Positions 16,572 to 24,669 of a stretch of 64,000 nucleotides of DNA are shown piece after piece. The notes under the pieces were generated by a model that was not told where the DNA came from, did no database searches, and saw only the letters and a program-made list of their open reading frames with translations. Source of the stretch: Scatomonas sp963930955. GTDB taxonomy: Bacteria; Bacillota; Clostridia; Lachnospirales; Lachnospiraceae. The stretch spans positions 2,542,001-2,606,000 of the forward strand of contig OZ006967.1 of the NCBI GenBank assembly GCA_963930955.1, written 5' to 3'. The first letter of the stretch is position 1; every line of letters begins with the position of its first letter. A program made the translations under genes and the position numbers.

Positions 16572-18332
16572 TTAAAAGGCTTCCAGGAACTGCCGGATCC
16601 CTTCTTCGTCCACTTCCCGGATCCGCCGTTCTCCCACCTGGTAGACCCGGCTGCACATGGAAAAAACGCTGGGCCGGTGGGCAGCTACGATCACCGTGCG
16701 GTTGGGCTCTTTTTTTATGATCTGCCGCAGGACCCGGCGTTCCGTGGCCACATCCAGGGCCGAGGTGGCCTCGTCCAGGATCAGCACCGGGGCCCCGGCC
16801 AGCAGGGCTCTGGCAATGGAAAGCCGCTGCTTCTGCCCTTCGGAAAAGCGGGTGCCCCGCTCCCTGACCTCCGTGTCCATGCCCTCCTCCAGCTTCTCCA
16901 CAAAATCCCAGGCGCAGGCCGCCTCCAGAGCTCCCCGGAGCTCCTGGTCTGTGGCCTCCGGCTTTACCATCCGCAGATTCTCGGCTATGGTGCCGGAAAA
17001 CATGGTATTTCCCTGGGGAATGTAGCTGAACATGCAGCGGGTGGAGGAGGAAGCACGGAGGCTGTCCCCGCCGGGATTTCCAATGGTGATCCGGCCCTTC
17101 TGTGGATGGTACAGCCCCAGGATCAGGTTCAGAGTGGTGGTCTTTCCCTGGCCGGAGGGGCCGATAAGGGCCACGATCTCCCCGGGCTCCGCCCGGAAAG
17201 AAGCCTCCTGGTACACCCATTTCTCTTCCTCATAGGCAAAATCCACCTGGTCCATATGTACAAAAACCCCGGTTTCCCGGCTCCGCTCCAGAATAGCCGC
17301 CGCCGCTTCCTGATCCTCCATGGAATCCCGGGGCAGGGAGGTGATCTCCATGATCCGCTCCGCGCTTAACCCGGCCCGGATCACCATGGGCATCAGTCCC
17401 AGGATGCTGCTGAAGGAGCCCCGGAGGGAAGAAGCCATGGAGACGAACATGGTCATGTCTCCGTAGCTGATCCTGCCCTGCCAGAGCCGGAAGGCGGCAA
17501 AGCCGTAGCAGGCGTAGCCCACGGCCTGGCCCACCAGGGAGGTAACGATCATCATGGACTGCTGAAACTTATTCTGCTTCAGGGACAGATCCACGGTCTC
17601 CCGCTGGATCCGGTGAAACTTTTCCATAACCCGGTCCAGCATGCCGAAGGCCTTAATAAACTGCAGGTTCTGGAAGGTCTCCTGGTCAAAAACCGTCCGG
17701 TCGCTGGCCACATCCAGGTTGTCCCTCTGAAAATCCCGCATCTTCCTGGCGGAATGCCGGGAGGTCAGAAAGGAAATGGGGGCCCCCAGCAGGGCAATCA
17801 GGGCCATCCAGGGATCGTTCCGCATCATAATGAGAAAAGCGCCTCCGAAGCTGATGAGGGTGGTAACCACATTGGGCAGAAAGGTGAGAATGGTGTTGGC
17901 CACAGTGCCGGCGTCGGCGTTGACCCGGTACAGAAGGTCTCCGGACCGGTATCTGGCCAGAGACTCCCAGTTGGTCCGGAGCACCTGCTCGTAAATATCC
18001 CCCCGGATCTCGTTGATGACCTTCAGCCGCACCTTCAGGGACAGCCGGGACTTTACGGCGTTAATAAAAATCTGGGAAACGCCCACTCCCACATAGGTGG
18101 CCACCACCCGGAGGATCTCCATGGAATTTACCCCGGTAATAGCGTCCACCAGATCCCGGCTTACCAGGGAGGTGCCCAGGCCCAGCAGGGAGCCGGAGGC
18201 CCCCAGCAGCACATAAAACCCGATGAGCAGCCAGTACCGGCGGACGTAGCCGTACATCCACAGCAGTTCCCCGGTAATCTCTTTTAAGCGCCCTTCCCGG
18301 ATCCGGGTCAGGATCCGCTTTAACTCCTTCAT
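16572..18332 (-). CDS. ABC exporter, fused permease and ATPase
   Basis: This 586-residue half-transporter has six membrane helices in residues 20-310, then an ATPase with Walker A GPSGQGKTT near residue 388, signature FSEGQKQRLSIARALL near 498, Walker B VLILDEATSALD and the switch histidine in VIVAAHRPS. There is no N-terminal peptidase domain, so any leader removal must come from another protein. Position between an HprK-like kinase and polymer genes suggests export of a modified peptide or a lipid-linked product. The gap to the upstream gene is 189 bp and holds only a small GGGGCC hairpin. Confidence 0.9.
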   Translation of the reverse strand: MKELKRILTRIREGRLKEITGELLWMYGYVRRYWLLIGFYVLLGASGSLLGLGTSLVSRDLVDAITGVNSMEILRVVATYVGVGVSQIFINAVKSRLSLKVRLKVINEIRGDIYEQVLRTNWESLARYRSGDLLYRVNADAGTVANTILTFLPNVVTTLISFGGAFLIMMRNDPWMALIALLGAPISFLTSRHSARKMRDFQRDNLDVASDRTVFDQETFQNLQFIKAFGMLDRVMEKFHRIQRETVDLSLKQNKFQQSMMIVTSLVGQAVGYACYGFAAFRLWQGRISYGDMTMFVSMASSLRGSFSSILGLMPMVIRAGLSAERIMEITSLPRDSMEDQEAAAAILERSRETGVFVHMDQVDFAYEEEKWVYQEASFRAEPGEIVALIGPSGQGKTTTLNLILGLYHPQKGRITIGNPGGDSLRASSSTRCMFSYIPQGNTMFSGTIAENLRMVKPEATDQELRGALEAACAWDFVEKLEEGMDTEVRERGTRFSEGQKQRLSIARALLAGAPVLILDEATSALDVATERRVLRQIIKKEPNRTVIVAAHRPSVFSMCSRVYQVGERRIREVDEEGIRQFLEAF

Positions 18333-18521
18333 CTTATCTCCCCATGTCTTTCAGATTCGCGGGTTTCCTGCGGACCCCGTGCCCCAGGTCCGCGGACAGT
18401 CAAAAATCCCACGCTCCTCCCGGGGCCTTTTGGCCCCTGAGCTGAGTATGAGATTTTCCCCCTTTTGCGGACACATCCGGTCCGCCTGATTGCTTACAAT
18501 TATCACCGGGCTCCTCCCGGT

Positions 18522-19340
18522 TTAATGAAAAATGGTTTCCTCTGTCAGCTTTACCGCCTCCTCATCCGGGCGGCAGCAAAGCTCGTACACCGGCAGACGG
18601 GTCAGCAGGTGATCCAGCGTCTCCAGGCAGAGCTCCATGCCGTTTTCCAGCCACTGGGGATAGAACACGCTGTTGGAAACCGCCGTCACCTTCTCAAAGC
18701 CCGTAAGCTCCCGGATAGAATTCTCCGGGGCCTGCTTCAGAACCACCAGGGCCTTCACCGGCACGCTGGCATTCTCGCAGTAGGGCGAGGAGCCGTGCCA
18801 GGGCGTACCCCAGCCCAGAAAACAATCCTCCTTCTCCTGGACAAACACAATATCCCCGTTGATGATCAGAGCGTCCCGGTACCGGTTCCACAGCTCCGCC
18901 TGGGTGGTCTTGCCGATGCCGGAAGGACCCAGGAACATAAGACCCTGGCCCTGGAAATCGATGAGGGAACTGTGAAGCTGGAGCATACGTTTTTTTGCTG
19001 CTTCTGAATAGAATAAAATATTTAAGAAAGTATACACATTCTCAAAATTACTAACTGAAACGATTGTACCATGTTTCCAGTCCTTATCTATTCGTAAAAG
19101 ATCCTCTTCTAAACGTAATAATTGATCCCCTTTATTAAAGTTTCTATATAATTCAATGTTCGAATACATCGTAGACACTTTATTTACATTTGATTCCAAT
19201 TGAATATCGAAATAAAGGGGACTCTGCGCACCCACCTCATACCTTGCCCATCCACTATCATCTAACAGCAAATTCGTAACAGAAACAGTAAAATCTATAA
19301 TCTCATAAATTTTTTTGGACTTATTTAGGCAGTGGCACAC
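18522..19340 (-). CDS. HprK-like P-loop kinase of a peptide-modification cluster
   Basis: The start is a GTG with GGAGG 7 bp upstream inside the end of the 119-residue gene (16-bp overlap). Its 272 residues include Walker A GPSGIGKTTQAELW near residue 139, then INGDIVFV and GWGTPWHGS, the pattern of HPr-kinase-related proteins seen in RiPP and lasso peptide clusters. There some members phosphorylate a serine of the peptide. The first 115 or so residues are coded by AT-rich DNA, while the rest is GC-rich like the neighbours, so the gene looks mosaic. It is far from any PTS locus and is not a true HprK. Confidence 0.75.
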   Translation of the reverse strand: MCHCLNKSKKIYEIIDFTVSVTNLLLDDSGWARYEVGAQSPLYFDIQLESNVNKVSTMYSNIELYRNFNKGDQLLRLEEDLLRIDKDWKHGTIVSVSNFENVYTFLNILFYSEAAKKRMLQLHSSLIDFQGQGLMFLGPSGIGKTTQAELWNRYRDALIINGDIVFVQEKEDCFLGWGTPWHGSSPYCENASVPVKALVVLKQAPENSIRELTGFEKVTAVSNSVFYPQWLENGMELCLETLDHLLTRLPVYELCCRPDEEAVKLTEETIFH

Positions 19341-19684
19341 CCTCTATCCTCCATGAACAACACCCAAGCGTGGCGTGCATCAGAAGAAGGCACATTGGTA
19401 GGCCAGTTATTAAACATCGTATTTAAATTACCTTTAGTGTCAATTTCTGTTTGGATTTGTTCCTGTGTATAATAGTAAGCTGGAGACATCTCCTCTGTAA
19501 TTTGAACAATAGCCTCAAAAAATGTTATACTTCCCTTTGGTTTCCATCCTTGTCCACTAAATCCTCCATCTTCATCCCACCTAACGAGATATCCACTTTC
19601 TACATATTGACCTGAATCGTTTGCATATGTTGCAATTCCTTCATTTGCAACTCTTCCTTCTACTTTTACATATTCATATCCCAT
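19325..19684 (-). CDS. 119-residue unknown protein, candidate substrate of the radical SAM enzyme
   Basis: I do not recognise a family. The start has GGAGG 7 bp upstream and overlaps the end of the radical SAM gene by 11 bp; its own end overlaps the kinase start by 16 bp. The protein is soluble and rich in aromatic and small polar residues (GYLVRWDEDGGFSGQGW, then SPAYYYTQEQ), with a single cysteine near the end (EDRGCATA). A small ORF wedged between a radical SAM enzyme and a modifying kinase is where a precursor usually sits. At 119 residues it is long for one, so it could instead be a scaffold or accessory protein. The DNA is clearly AT-richer than the cluster. Confidence 0.55.
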   Translation of the reverse strand: MGYEYVKVEGRVANEGIATYANDSGQYVESGYLVRWDEDGGFSGQGWKPKGSITFFEAIVQITEEMSPAYYYTQEQIQTEIDTKGNLNTMFNNWPTNVPSSDARHAWVLFMEDRGCATA

Positions 19685-20750
19685 TGATTTGCCTCCAAAA
19701 TATTTTTTTTCTATAGCATTCTATATTTTTTTTGCCGCTAAATTTCTCCGTTGCCAACGTCCCGGCGCACTTAAAGCACACTTCCCGGGCCTCACAGCTC
19801 CGGCACTCTTCCGGCCACTGCAGTTCCTCCTCATATTGGATCAGCTGCTTCCAGGCTTCCCGGAAGGGCTGTCCCCGGACGGGAATGTTGGGCTCGTTCA
19901 TAAAACTGCAGAACCGCATCATGCCGTTCCAGGTGACCCAGTACCCCAGCCGGTAGTCCCGGCAGTAGGTGGCAGGCTTCCGCTCCGGATCCACGGGATG
20001 GCCCTTCATCCGGTACTGGATGTCGGCTTTCCGCTGCTCATCCAGTTTTTCCTGGACCCGCACTTCCCGGGCCTGGCTGTCGGCTCCCCGGATGGAATCC
20101 TTGACTCCTCCCGTGGCCATCCAGGGCAGTTTATGGAGCCAGGCGTAAAAGGCGATCTTTTTTACATCCTCCAGGTTCTGACGGATCACTGTGGTCACCA
20201 GCTGCACCGGGATCCCCAGTTCCTGCAGGGTTTGCAGCCCCCGGTCTGTCCGGGTAAAACCCTGCTCCACCCGGCACACCTGCCGGTAAACCTCATCGTT
20301 GGAGCCGTACAGGGTTACCTTAGCCTGTTTGGGCGGGTACTGCTCCAGCAGCTCCGCCATTTTTCCCTCGATCAGGGAAGCGTTGGTCTGCAGGGTAATG
20401 AAAAACCCCATCTGGCACAATTCCTTCCAGATCACCGGAAACTCCGGATGCATCAGGGGTTCTCCCCCAGTGACGCAGAGCCAGGTGGTTCCCGCCTCCT
20501 TCGCCTCCTCCGCTGTATGAATCCAATCGGAGGCATTCATCTCCCTCCCATAGTAAGCGATTCGCTCCGGCTGCAGATGCACGTAGCACATGCGGCAGTT
20601 AAAATTGCACCGGGGAGTCAGCTCAAAGGTTCCCGAAATAGGAATGGCCTCCGCAAAGGCCTTCTCCCACACCGCCTTGTAGAAAGGATCCAGCCACTCC
20701 ATCCGCCGGCAGGCCGGCTCAAATTCCCGGGTCTTTGCTTCCCCGGTCAT
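19674..20750 (-). CDS. Radical SAM/SPASM peptide-modifying enzyme
   Basis: This 358-residue protein has the radical SAM cluster motif as CNFNCRMC (cysteines 48, 52, 55), the GGEPLMHPEF turn near residue 95 and a C-terminal SPASM-like cysteine set (CRDYR, RFCSF, ECRSC, EVCFKCAG, IECYRKK) for extra iron-sulfur clusters. Enzymes with this layout and a PqqD partner install cross-links or other modifications on ribosomal peptides. The ATG overlaps the PqqD-like stop by 4 bp. The last 25 codons enter the AT-rich segment that also holds the candidate substrate. Confidence 0.9.
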   Translation of the reverse strand: MTGEAKTREFEPACRRMEWLDPFYKAVWEKAFAEAIPISGTFELTPRCNFNCRMCYVHLQPERIAYYGREMNASDWIHTAEEAKEAGTTWLCVTGGEPLMHPEFPVIWKELCQMGFFITLQTNASLIEGKMAELLEQYPPKQAKVTLYGSNDEVYRQVCRVEQGFTRTDRGLQTLQELGIPVQLVTTVIRQNLEDVKKIAFYAWLHKLPWMATGGVKDSIRGADSQAREVRVQEKLDEQRKADIQYRMKGHPVDPERKPATYCRDYRLGYWVTWNGMMRFCSFMNEPNIPVRGQPFREAWKQLIQYEEELQWPEECRSCEAREVCFKCAGTLATEKFSGKKNIECYRKKIFWRQINGI

Positions 20751-21070
20751 GGCTTCTTTCCTTCCGGCATCCGCACAAAGACCCGGCCCCGGACAATGCC
20801 GTCATCCAGGATATTGTTGTCTCCCAGCGTTTTCAGAAATTGATCAATGTCTGCGGCGGCCTGCTCTTCCGTCACCCCGGAATAATGCTCCAGGATCCGC
20901 TGCACCAGATCTTCCTTCTCAAATTCATGGTCCTTCATGTAGTCCCAGAGATAGGCTCCGGAGGCTGATATGTATACAATGGAGGTCACTTCCCGGACCC
21001 GGTTTCCCGTGGGCACAATGACATACTGGCCCGCCACCTCCCGGAGGATCAGGCCATCCTTCAGCTTCAT
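20747..21070 (-). CDS. PqqD-like peptide-recognition protein
   Basis: This 107-residue protein fits the PqqD/RRE fold: an N-terminal beta pattern GLILREVAGQYVIVPTG, then ISASGAYLWDYM, and helices LVQRILEHY and AAADIDQFLKTLGDNNIL. Such proteins hold the leader of a precursor and present it to the radical SAM enzyme. It is the first gene of the operon running to cpsB. The promoter just upstream carries SARP-type direct repeats. Confidence 0.85.
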   Translation of the reverse strand: MKLKDGLILREVAGQYVIVPTGNRVREVTSIVYISASGAYLWDYMKDHEFEKEDLVQRILEHYSGVTEEQAAADIDQFLKTLGDNNILDDGIVRGRVFVRMPEGKKP

Positions 21071-21130
21071 GTTCCCAACTCCCTTCCCCTTTCTGCTTGC
21101 TTTTGGGTAGATAATTTACCACGTTGTTCA

Positions 21131-21163
21131 AGTATATACTGGGAACTGTTACCAAACTGTTAC
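21131..21163 (-). promoter_or_regulatory. Operon promoter with SARP-type direct repeats
   Basis: On the minus strand GTAACAGTT occurs twice (plus positions 21155-21163 and 21144-21152), spaced 11 bp, followed 7 bp later by TATACT (21131-21136). No -35 is visible at the right distance. SARP regulators bind heptamer-like direct repeats one helical turn apart about 8 bp before the -10, in place of a -35. A response regulator with a SARP-like output domain is the next gene upstream. Confidence 0.7.
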
Positions 21164-21355
21164 TTCTCATTTCCGTCAGCAAACCCTTGCACAACATCTG
21201 CAAACTAAAAACAGCACGACAGCAAGATTCAGCTTTTTTCTCAAGGCAAAAAAATGATTCTTTTTGAATATCTCTTCAGAAAACTCCTGAAAACCAATCA
21301 CCCTGCCGCTGAATCTAAACGAAACCGGCTGTTCCATGGCAGAGAAAGAGGCTGC

Positions 21356-21885
21356 CTACCGTAAGGAAACAGGAAGCAGGTATTGCTCCCGTATGGGCTC
21401 GAATCTGACTACCGTAAGGAAACTGAATTCAAGTGTTGCTCCCGTAGGAGCTCTGATCAGACTACCGTAAGAAACAAGGAAGCAAGTATTTCGCCCGTAC
21501 GGGCTCGAATCTGACTACCGTAAGGAAACAGAATTCAAGTTTTGCTCCCGTAGGAGCTCTGATCAGACTACCGTAAGAAACAAGGAAGCAGGTATTGTGC
21601 CTGTACGAGCTCAGATCAGACTACCGTAAGGAAACAGAATTCATGTATTGCTCCCGTAGGAGCTCGAATCTGACTACCGTAAGAAACAAGGAAGCAAGTT
21701 TTGTGCCCGTACGGGCTCGAATCTGACTACCGTAAGAAACAAGGAAGCAAGTTTTGCTCCCGTACGGGCTCGAATCTGACTACCGTAAGGAAACTGAATT
21801 CATGTATTGCTCCCGTATTCCCCTGGATTTGTCTACCGTAACGCAGAGAAAAGCCAGAATTTCCCCGTATCCTGCCAGAGGTGCG
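21356..21885 (+). repeat. 53-bp tandem repeat array, ten units
   Basis: CTACCGTAA-type unit starts fall at 21356, 21409, 21462, 21515, 21568, 21621, 21674, 21727, 21780 and 21833, every step exactly 53 bp. Two unit types mix, one with GGAAACAGAATTCATGTATTG and one with GAAACAAGGAAGCAAGTTTTG cores. Most units hold CCCGTAGGAGCTC or CCCGTACGGGCTCG. The last unit runs into the leader CCAGAGGTGCGATGCATG. The array lies between the regulator terminator and the PqqD promoter and has no unique spacers. Confidence 0.92.
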
Positions 21886-21929
21886 ATGCATGTAGCCGTT
21901 TGAGCGGCATCCCCTGGTCTTTTTTTGGC

Positions 21930-21980
21930 AAAAAAAGGGAACCGCTGCTCCATAGATTTCTCTATTTTGCAGCGGCCCCT
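21930..21980 (-). terminator. Terminator after the SARP-like response regulator
   Basis: Stem 21942-21948 with 21969-21975 and a T tract on the minus strand (A run 21930-21937). The inner part matches the terminator at 33745-33793 almost base for base. It starts the composite element that continues as the 53-bp array. Confidence 0.85.
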
Positions 21981-22040
21981 CCTTACTATTCCTCAAGTGA
22001 ATTTTGAACTGAGGAATGGATCACGCGAAAAGTTGATTTT

Positions 22041-22847
22041 TCATGGTTTGTCCCCCAGCAGCCGAGAAAGTCCCGCCGCTGTTTCTTCCGCCCAGGTATA
22101 ATCCTGCAGATAGCTTTCTGTAAGGCTCCAGGCTTTTTCCGCCTCCGGATTTCCCTTCAGCAGCTGGTAATAATCGCATTCCACCCGGGAGGCGTCAATG
22201 CTGCAGGCCCCCCGGCTGCTGCGGAAGATTTCTTCCTCCCCGGCTTCCTGAAAAAGCTGCCGCAGATACATGACTGCCTTCCGGTACAGGTTCTTTACCC
22301 GGGCGTCGTAGGCCCGGTCCTCCCACAGCTTGTCCACCGCCTCTTCCATGGTTACGCTTCCCCCCTGGTGATCTACGCAGAGGGCCAGCAGCTCCTTGGC
22401 CTTGGAATTGGAAAACAGCACCGCCTGATCCTCCACAAACAGATCAAACCGGCCGAAGGTCTGGAACCGCACCCGCTTCTTCTGGCGCCGGGCCAGGAGT
22501 CTGGCCCGCTCCAGCACCTCCAGGATGTCGTTTTTATCGTAGGGCTTCAGCAGATAATAATCCGCCTTTACCTTAAAGGCATCAATGGCGTATTTTTCAT
22601 AGGCCGTAATAAAAATCACCACCAGGCCCGGGCGGATCTTACGCATTTTTTCCGCCAGCTTAAGGCCGCTGATCCCCGGCATCTCGATATCCAGAAAAGC
22701 CGCTTCCAGACTGTTTTCCCGTAGAAAATCCAGGGCCGCCTCCGGCTCCTGAAAGGCTCCCGCCATCTCCACATCCGGAATATCCTCTATTTCAAAACAA
22801 AACTGACGCAGGGCCAGTTCCTCATCATCCACTGCCATTACCCGCAT
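22041..22847 (-). CDS. Response regulator with SARP-like DNA-binding output
   Basis: Residues 1-120 are a receiver domain: acidic pocket AVDDEE, phosphorylation aspartate in EAAFLDIEMPG near residue 56, threonine in FITAYEK and lysine in LLKPYDK. Residues 130-268 start with VRFQTFGRFDLFVEDQ, the winged-helix opening of SARP proteins, followed by KAKELLALCVDHQGG and a short helical part resembling the transcriptional activator domain. Its start overlaps the kinase gene end by 23 bp. It most likely activates the PqqD operon, whose promoter has matching direct repeats. Confidence 0.88.
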   Translation of the reverse strand: MRVMAVDDEELALRQFCFEIEDIPDVEMAGAFQEPEAALDFLRENSLEAAFLDIEMPGISGLKLAEKMRKIRPGLVVIFITAYEKYAIDAFKVKADYYLLKPYDKNDILEVLERARLLARRQKKRVRFQTFGRFDLFVEDQAVLFSNSKAKELLALCVDHQGGSVTMEEAVDKLWEDRAYDARVKNLYRKAVMYLRQLFQEAGEEEIFRSSRGACSIDASRVECDYYQLLKGNPEAEKAWSLTESYLQDYTWAEETAAGLSRLLGDKP

Positions 22848-24603
22848 ACCTGTCGCCTCCCTGTTTCTTTGGTTCTCTGGGAATCCTTACCTCTACCCGG
22901 GTACCCTTTCCCGGCTTGCTTTCAATTTCCACCGTTCCCCCGGAAATCTCCCGGATCCGCAGCCGGATATTGCGGATGCCGATGTGTCCCGTATCCTCCT
23001 GCTCCTCCAGGGCTGCCGGATCAAAACCCGCCCCGTCGTCCGCCACCAGGATCCAGTGGCAGCCCGGCTCCTCCCGCTCCAGGATCCGCACGGTTCCCTC
23101 GCCCTGCTTCTTCCAGATCCCGTGCTTCACCGCATTTTCCACCAGGGGCTGAATGGCCAGATGGGGCAGAAGAAAATCGCTGTTATCAATCTGAAACTCC
23201 CAGCGGAGCCGGTCCCCCATCCGCAGCTTCTCAATATTCAGATAGGCCCGGATATGCTTCAGTTCCTCCTGAAAGGGAATCAATTCCTTCTCCTGCAGGG
23301 AATGCATATTGCCCCGCAGATACGTGGAAAAATCGTACACCGCCTGGTAAGCCCGCTCCGGATCCAGGCGGATCAGGGCCCGGATGCTGTTCAAAGTATT
23401 GTAGATAAAATGCGGGCGGATCTGGCTGTTCATCAGCTCCAGACGGCTGAACTCCAGCTGCTGCTCCAGCTTATAATTTTCCCGCCACACCCTGTAGATC
23501 CTGAGGATCGTAAGCCGCAGAAAGTTCAGGGCAAAGATCAGAAAGCTGATCCGCACGTACATGCCCACCTGGGTGCGCCACAGAAGGAAGGAGAGCATCT
23601 CCCAGGATGCGCTGGCCAGGATCAGAAAAACGCAGACCAGCTCCGAGGTTCCTACCTGGCCGCTCCTGACCGCCCGGATATACAAATAGGCGGCGTACAC
23701 CAGCGTCCCGGCCAGGAGTACAAACACCGCCGGCAGCATTTCCGGCAGGGCCCAGATTTCCGTCACCTGCAGGATGAGGAGAAAGCCCTCGCCGAACAGG
23801 GATCCGATCAGGAAACGCTCCGTAAAACGGCTGCAGATCCCCGGCCACCGGGAGCCCAGATAAGACAGGATAAAGGAAGGCAGCAGCACCAGCGACAGCA
23901 TGGTGATTATGTACACCGCTTCCGGCCCGGGAAATTCCAGGGGCATCCGGGACTCTCCGCAGAGCCACAGAGCAACAAAAACCAGCAACACCCCCAGGGT
24001 CCTCTGATACCGGTGCTGTTCGTATTTCCGGAACACAAAGGAAAGCAGGATCAGGGCCCCTCCCAGCAGTCCCAGGATCAGGCTGATGATAAAGTAGGGC
24101 AGCTGGCTGGTAATGGTATCCAGCAGCAGGTCATTGTAATTCCCGATGGAAACCTCCTGCATGAGCCCTCCAAAGCCCTGGTAAGGAGATTCCACCCGGA
24201 TCTCCAGCTGTTTTCCGCCCCAGTTTCCGGGAAGCCGCACATAATTCCACACGCTGGGCAGAACATCCCCCAGCACTTCCTGCTCCGGATACTGATAGAT
24301 CAGCGTTTCCTCCAGAAACACCTGCACCCGCTGCAGCCGGCTGCGGAAACGGATGCCCCAGCCCTCCGACTCCTGCTCCGGCAGAACCGTGGAAAAGCGC
24401 ACCTGGGATTCTCCGGGCACAGACAGGGAAGCCGGCAGGGTCACCTCCGCCCGGGTATCCCCATAGGTACAGGTCCAGGCAGAATCCAGGATCCCGATCT
24501 CCCGGCTGTTCCCGAGAGACTGGCCAGGCGTCAGCAGGATCAAAAAGAGAAACAGCAGGGCCGCTCCCACCGCCAGAAAATCCGCCGTCTTTTGCTCCCG
24601 CAC
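22825..24603 (-). CDS. LytS-type sensor histidine kinase with 7TM input
   Basis: The 592 residues comprise an N-terminal helix, an extracytoplasmic beta-sandwich (about 35-165), seven predicted membrane helices (about 170-375) and a His_kinase/HATPase module. The phosphorylated histidine lies in NSQIRPHFIYNTLNSIRALI near residue 414, and the ATP site has QPLVENAVKHG, VADDGAGF and GIGIRNIRLRI. The sensing region resembles 7TMR-DISM receptors, which bind carbohydrates or other small ligands. It is paired with the overlapping SARP-like regulator. Confidence 0.9.
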   Translation of the reverse strand: MREQKTADFLAVGAALLFLFLILLTPGQSLGNSREIGILDSAWTCTYGDTRAEVTLPASLSVPGESQVRFSTVLPEQESEGWGIRFRSRLQRVQVFLEETLIYQYPEQEVLGDVLPSVWNYVRLPGNWGGKQLEIRVESPYQGFGGLMQEVSIGNYNDLLLDTITSQLPYFIISLILGLLGGALILLSFVFRKYEQHRYQRTLGVLLVFVALWLCGESRMPLEFPGPEAVYIITMLSLVLLPSFILSYLGSRWPGICSRFTERFLIGSLFGEGFLLILQVTEIWALPEMLPAVFVLLAGTLVYAAYLYIRAVRSGQVGTSELVCVFLILASASWEMLSFLLWRTQVGMYVRISFLIFALNFLRLTILRIYRVWRENYKLEQQLEFSRLELMNSQIRPHFIYNTLNSIRALIRLDPERAYQAVYDFSTYLRGNMHSLQEKELIPFQEELKHIRAYLNIEKLRMGDRLRWEFQIDNSDFLLPHLAIQPLVENAVKHGIWKKQGEGTVRILEREEPGCHWILVADDGAGFDPAALEEQEDTGHIGIRNIRLRIREISGGTVEIESKPGKGTRVEVRIPREPKKQGGDRYAGNGSG

Positions 24604-24669
24604 AGATCCACCTCCCTTCTTTTGTCCCTTCCTTCTTTAGCGGCTCAAAGACTTCCTCTGGAAAACCGG

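Noticed and set aside
18380..18450. Terminator between the HprK-like and ABC genes
   Set aside because: A GGGGCC/GGCCCC hairpin is present, but no T tract follows directly on the minus strand, so operon continuity is kept.
21356..21885. CRISPR array
   Set aside because: The regular 53-bp spacing suggested one, but units are similar along their whole length, there are no unique spacers and no cas genes.
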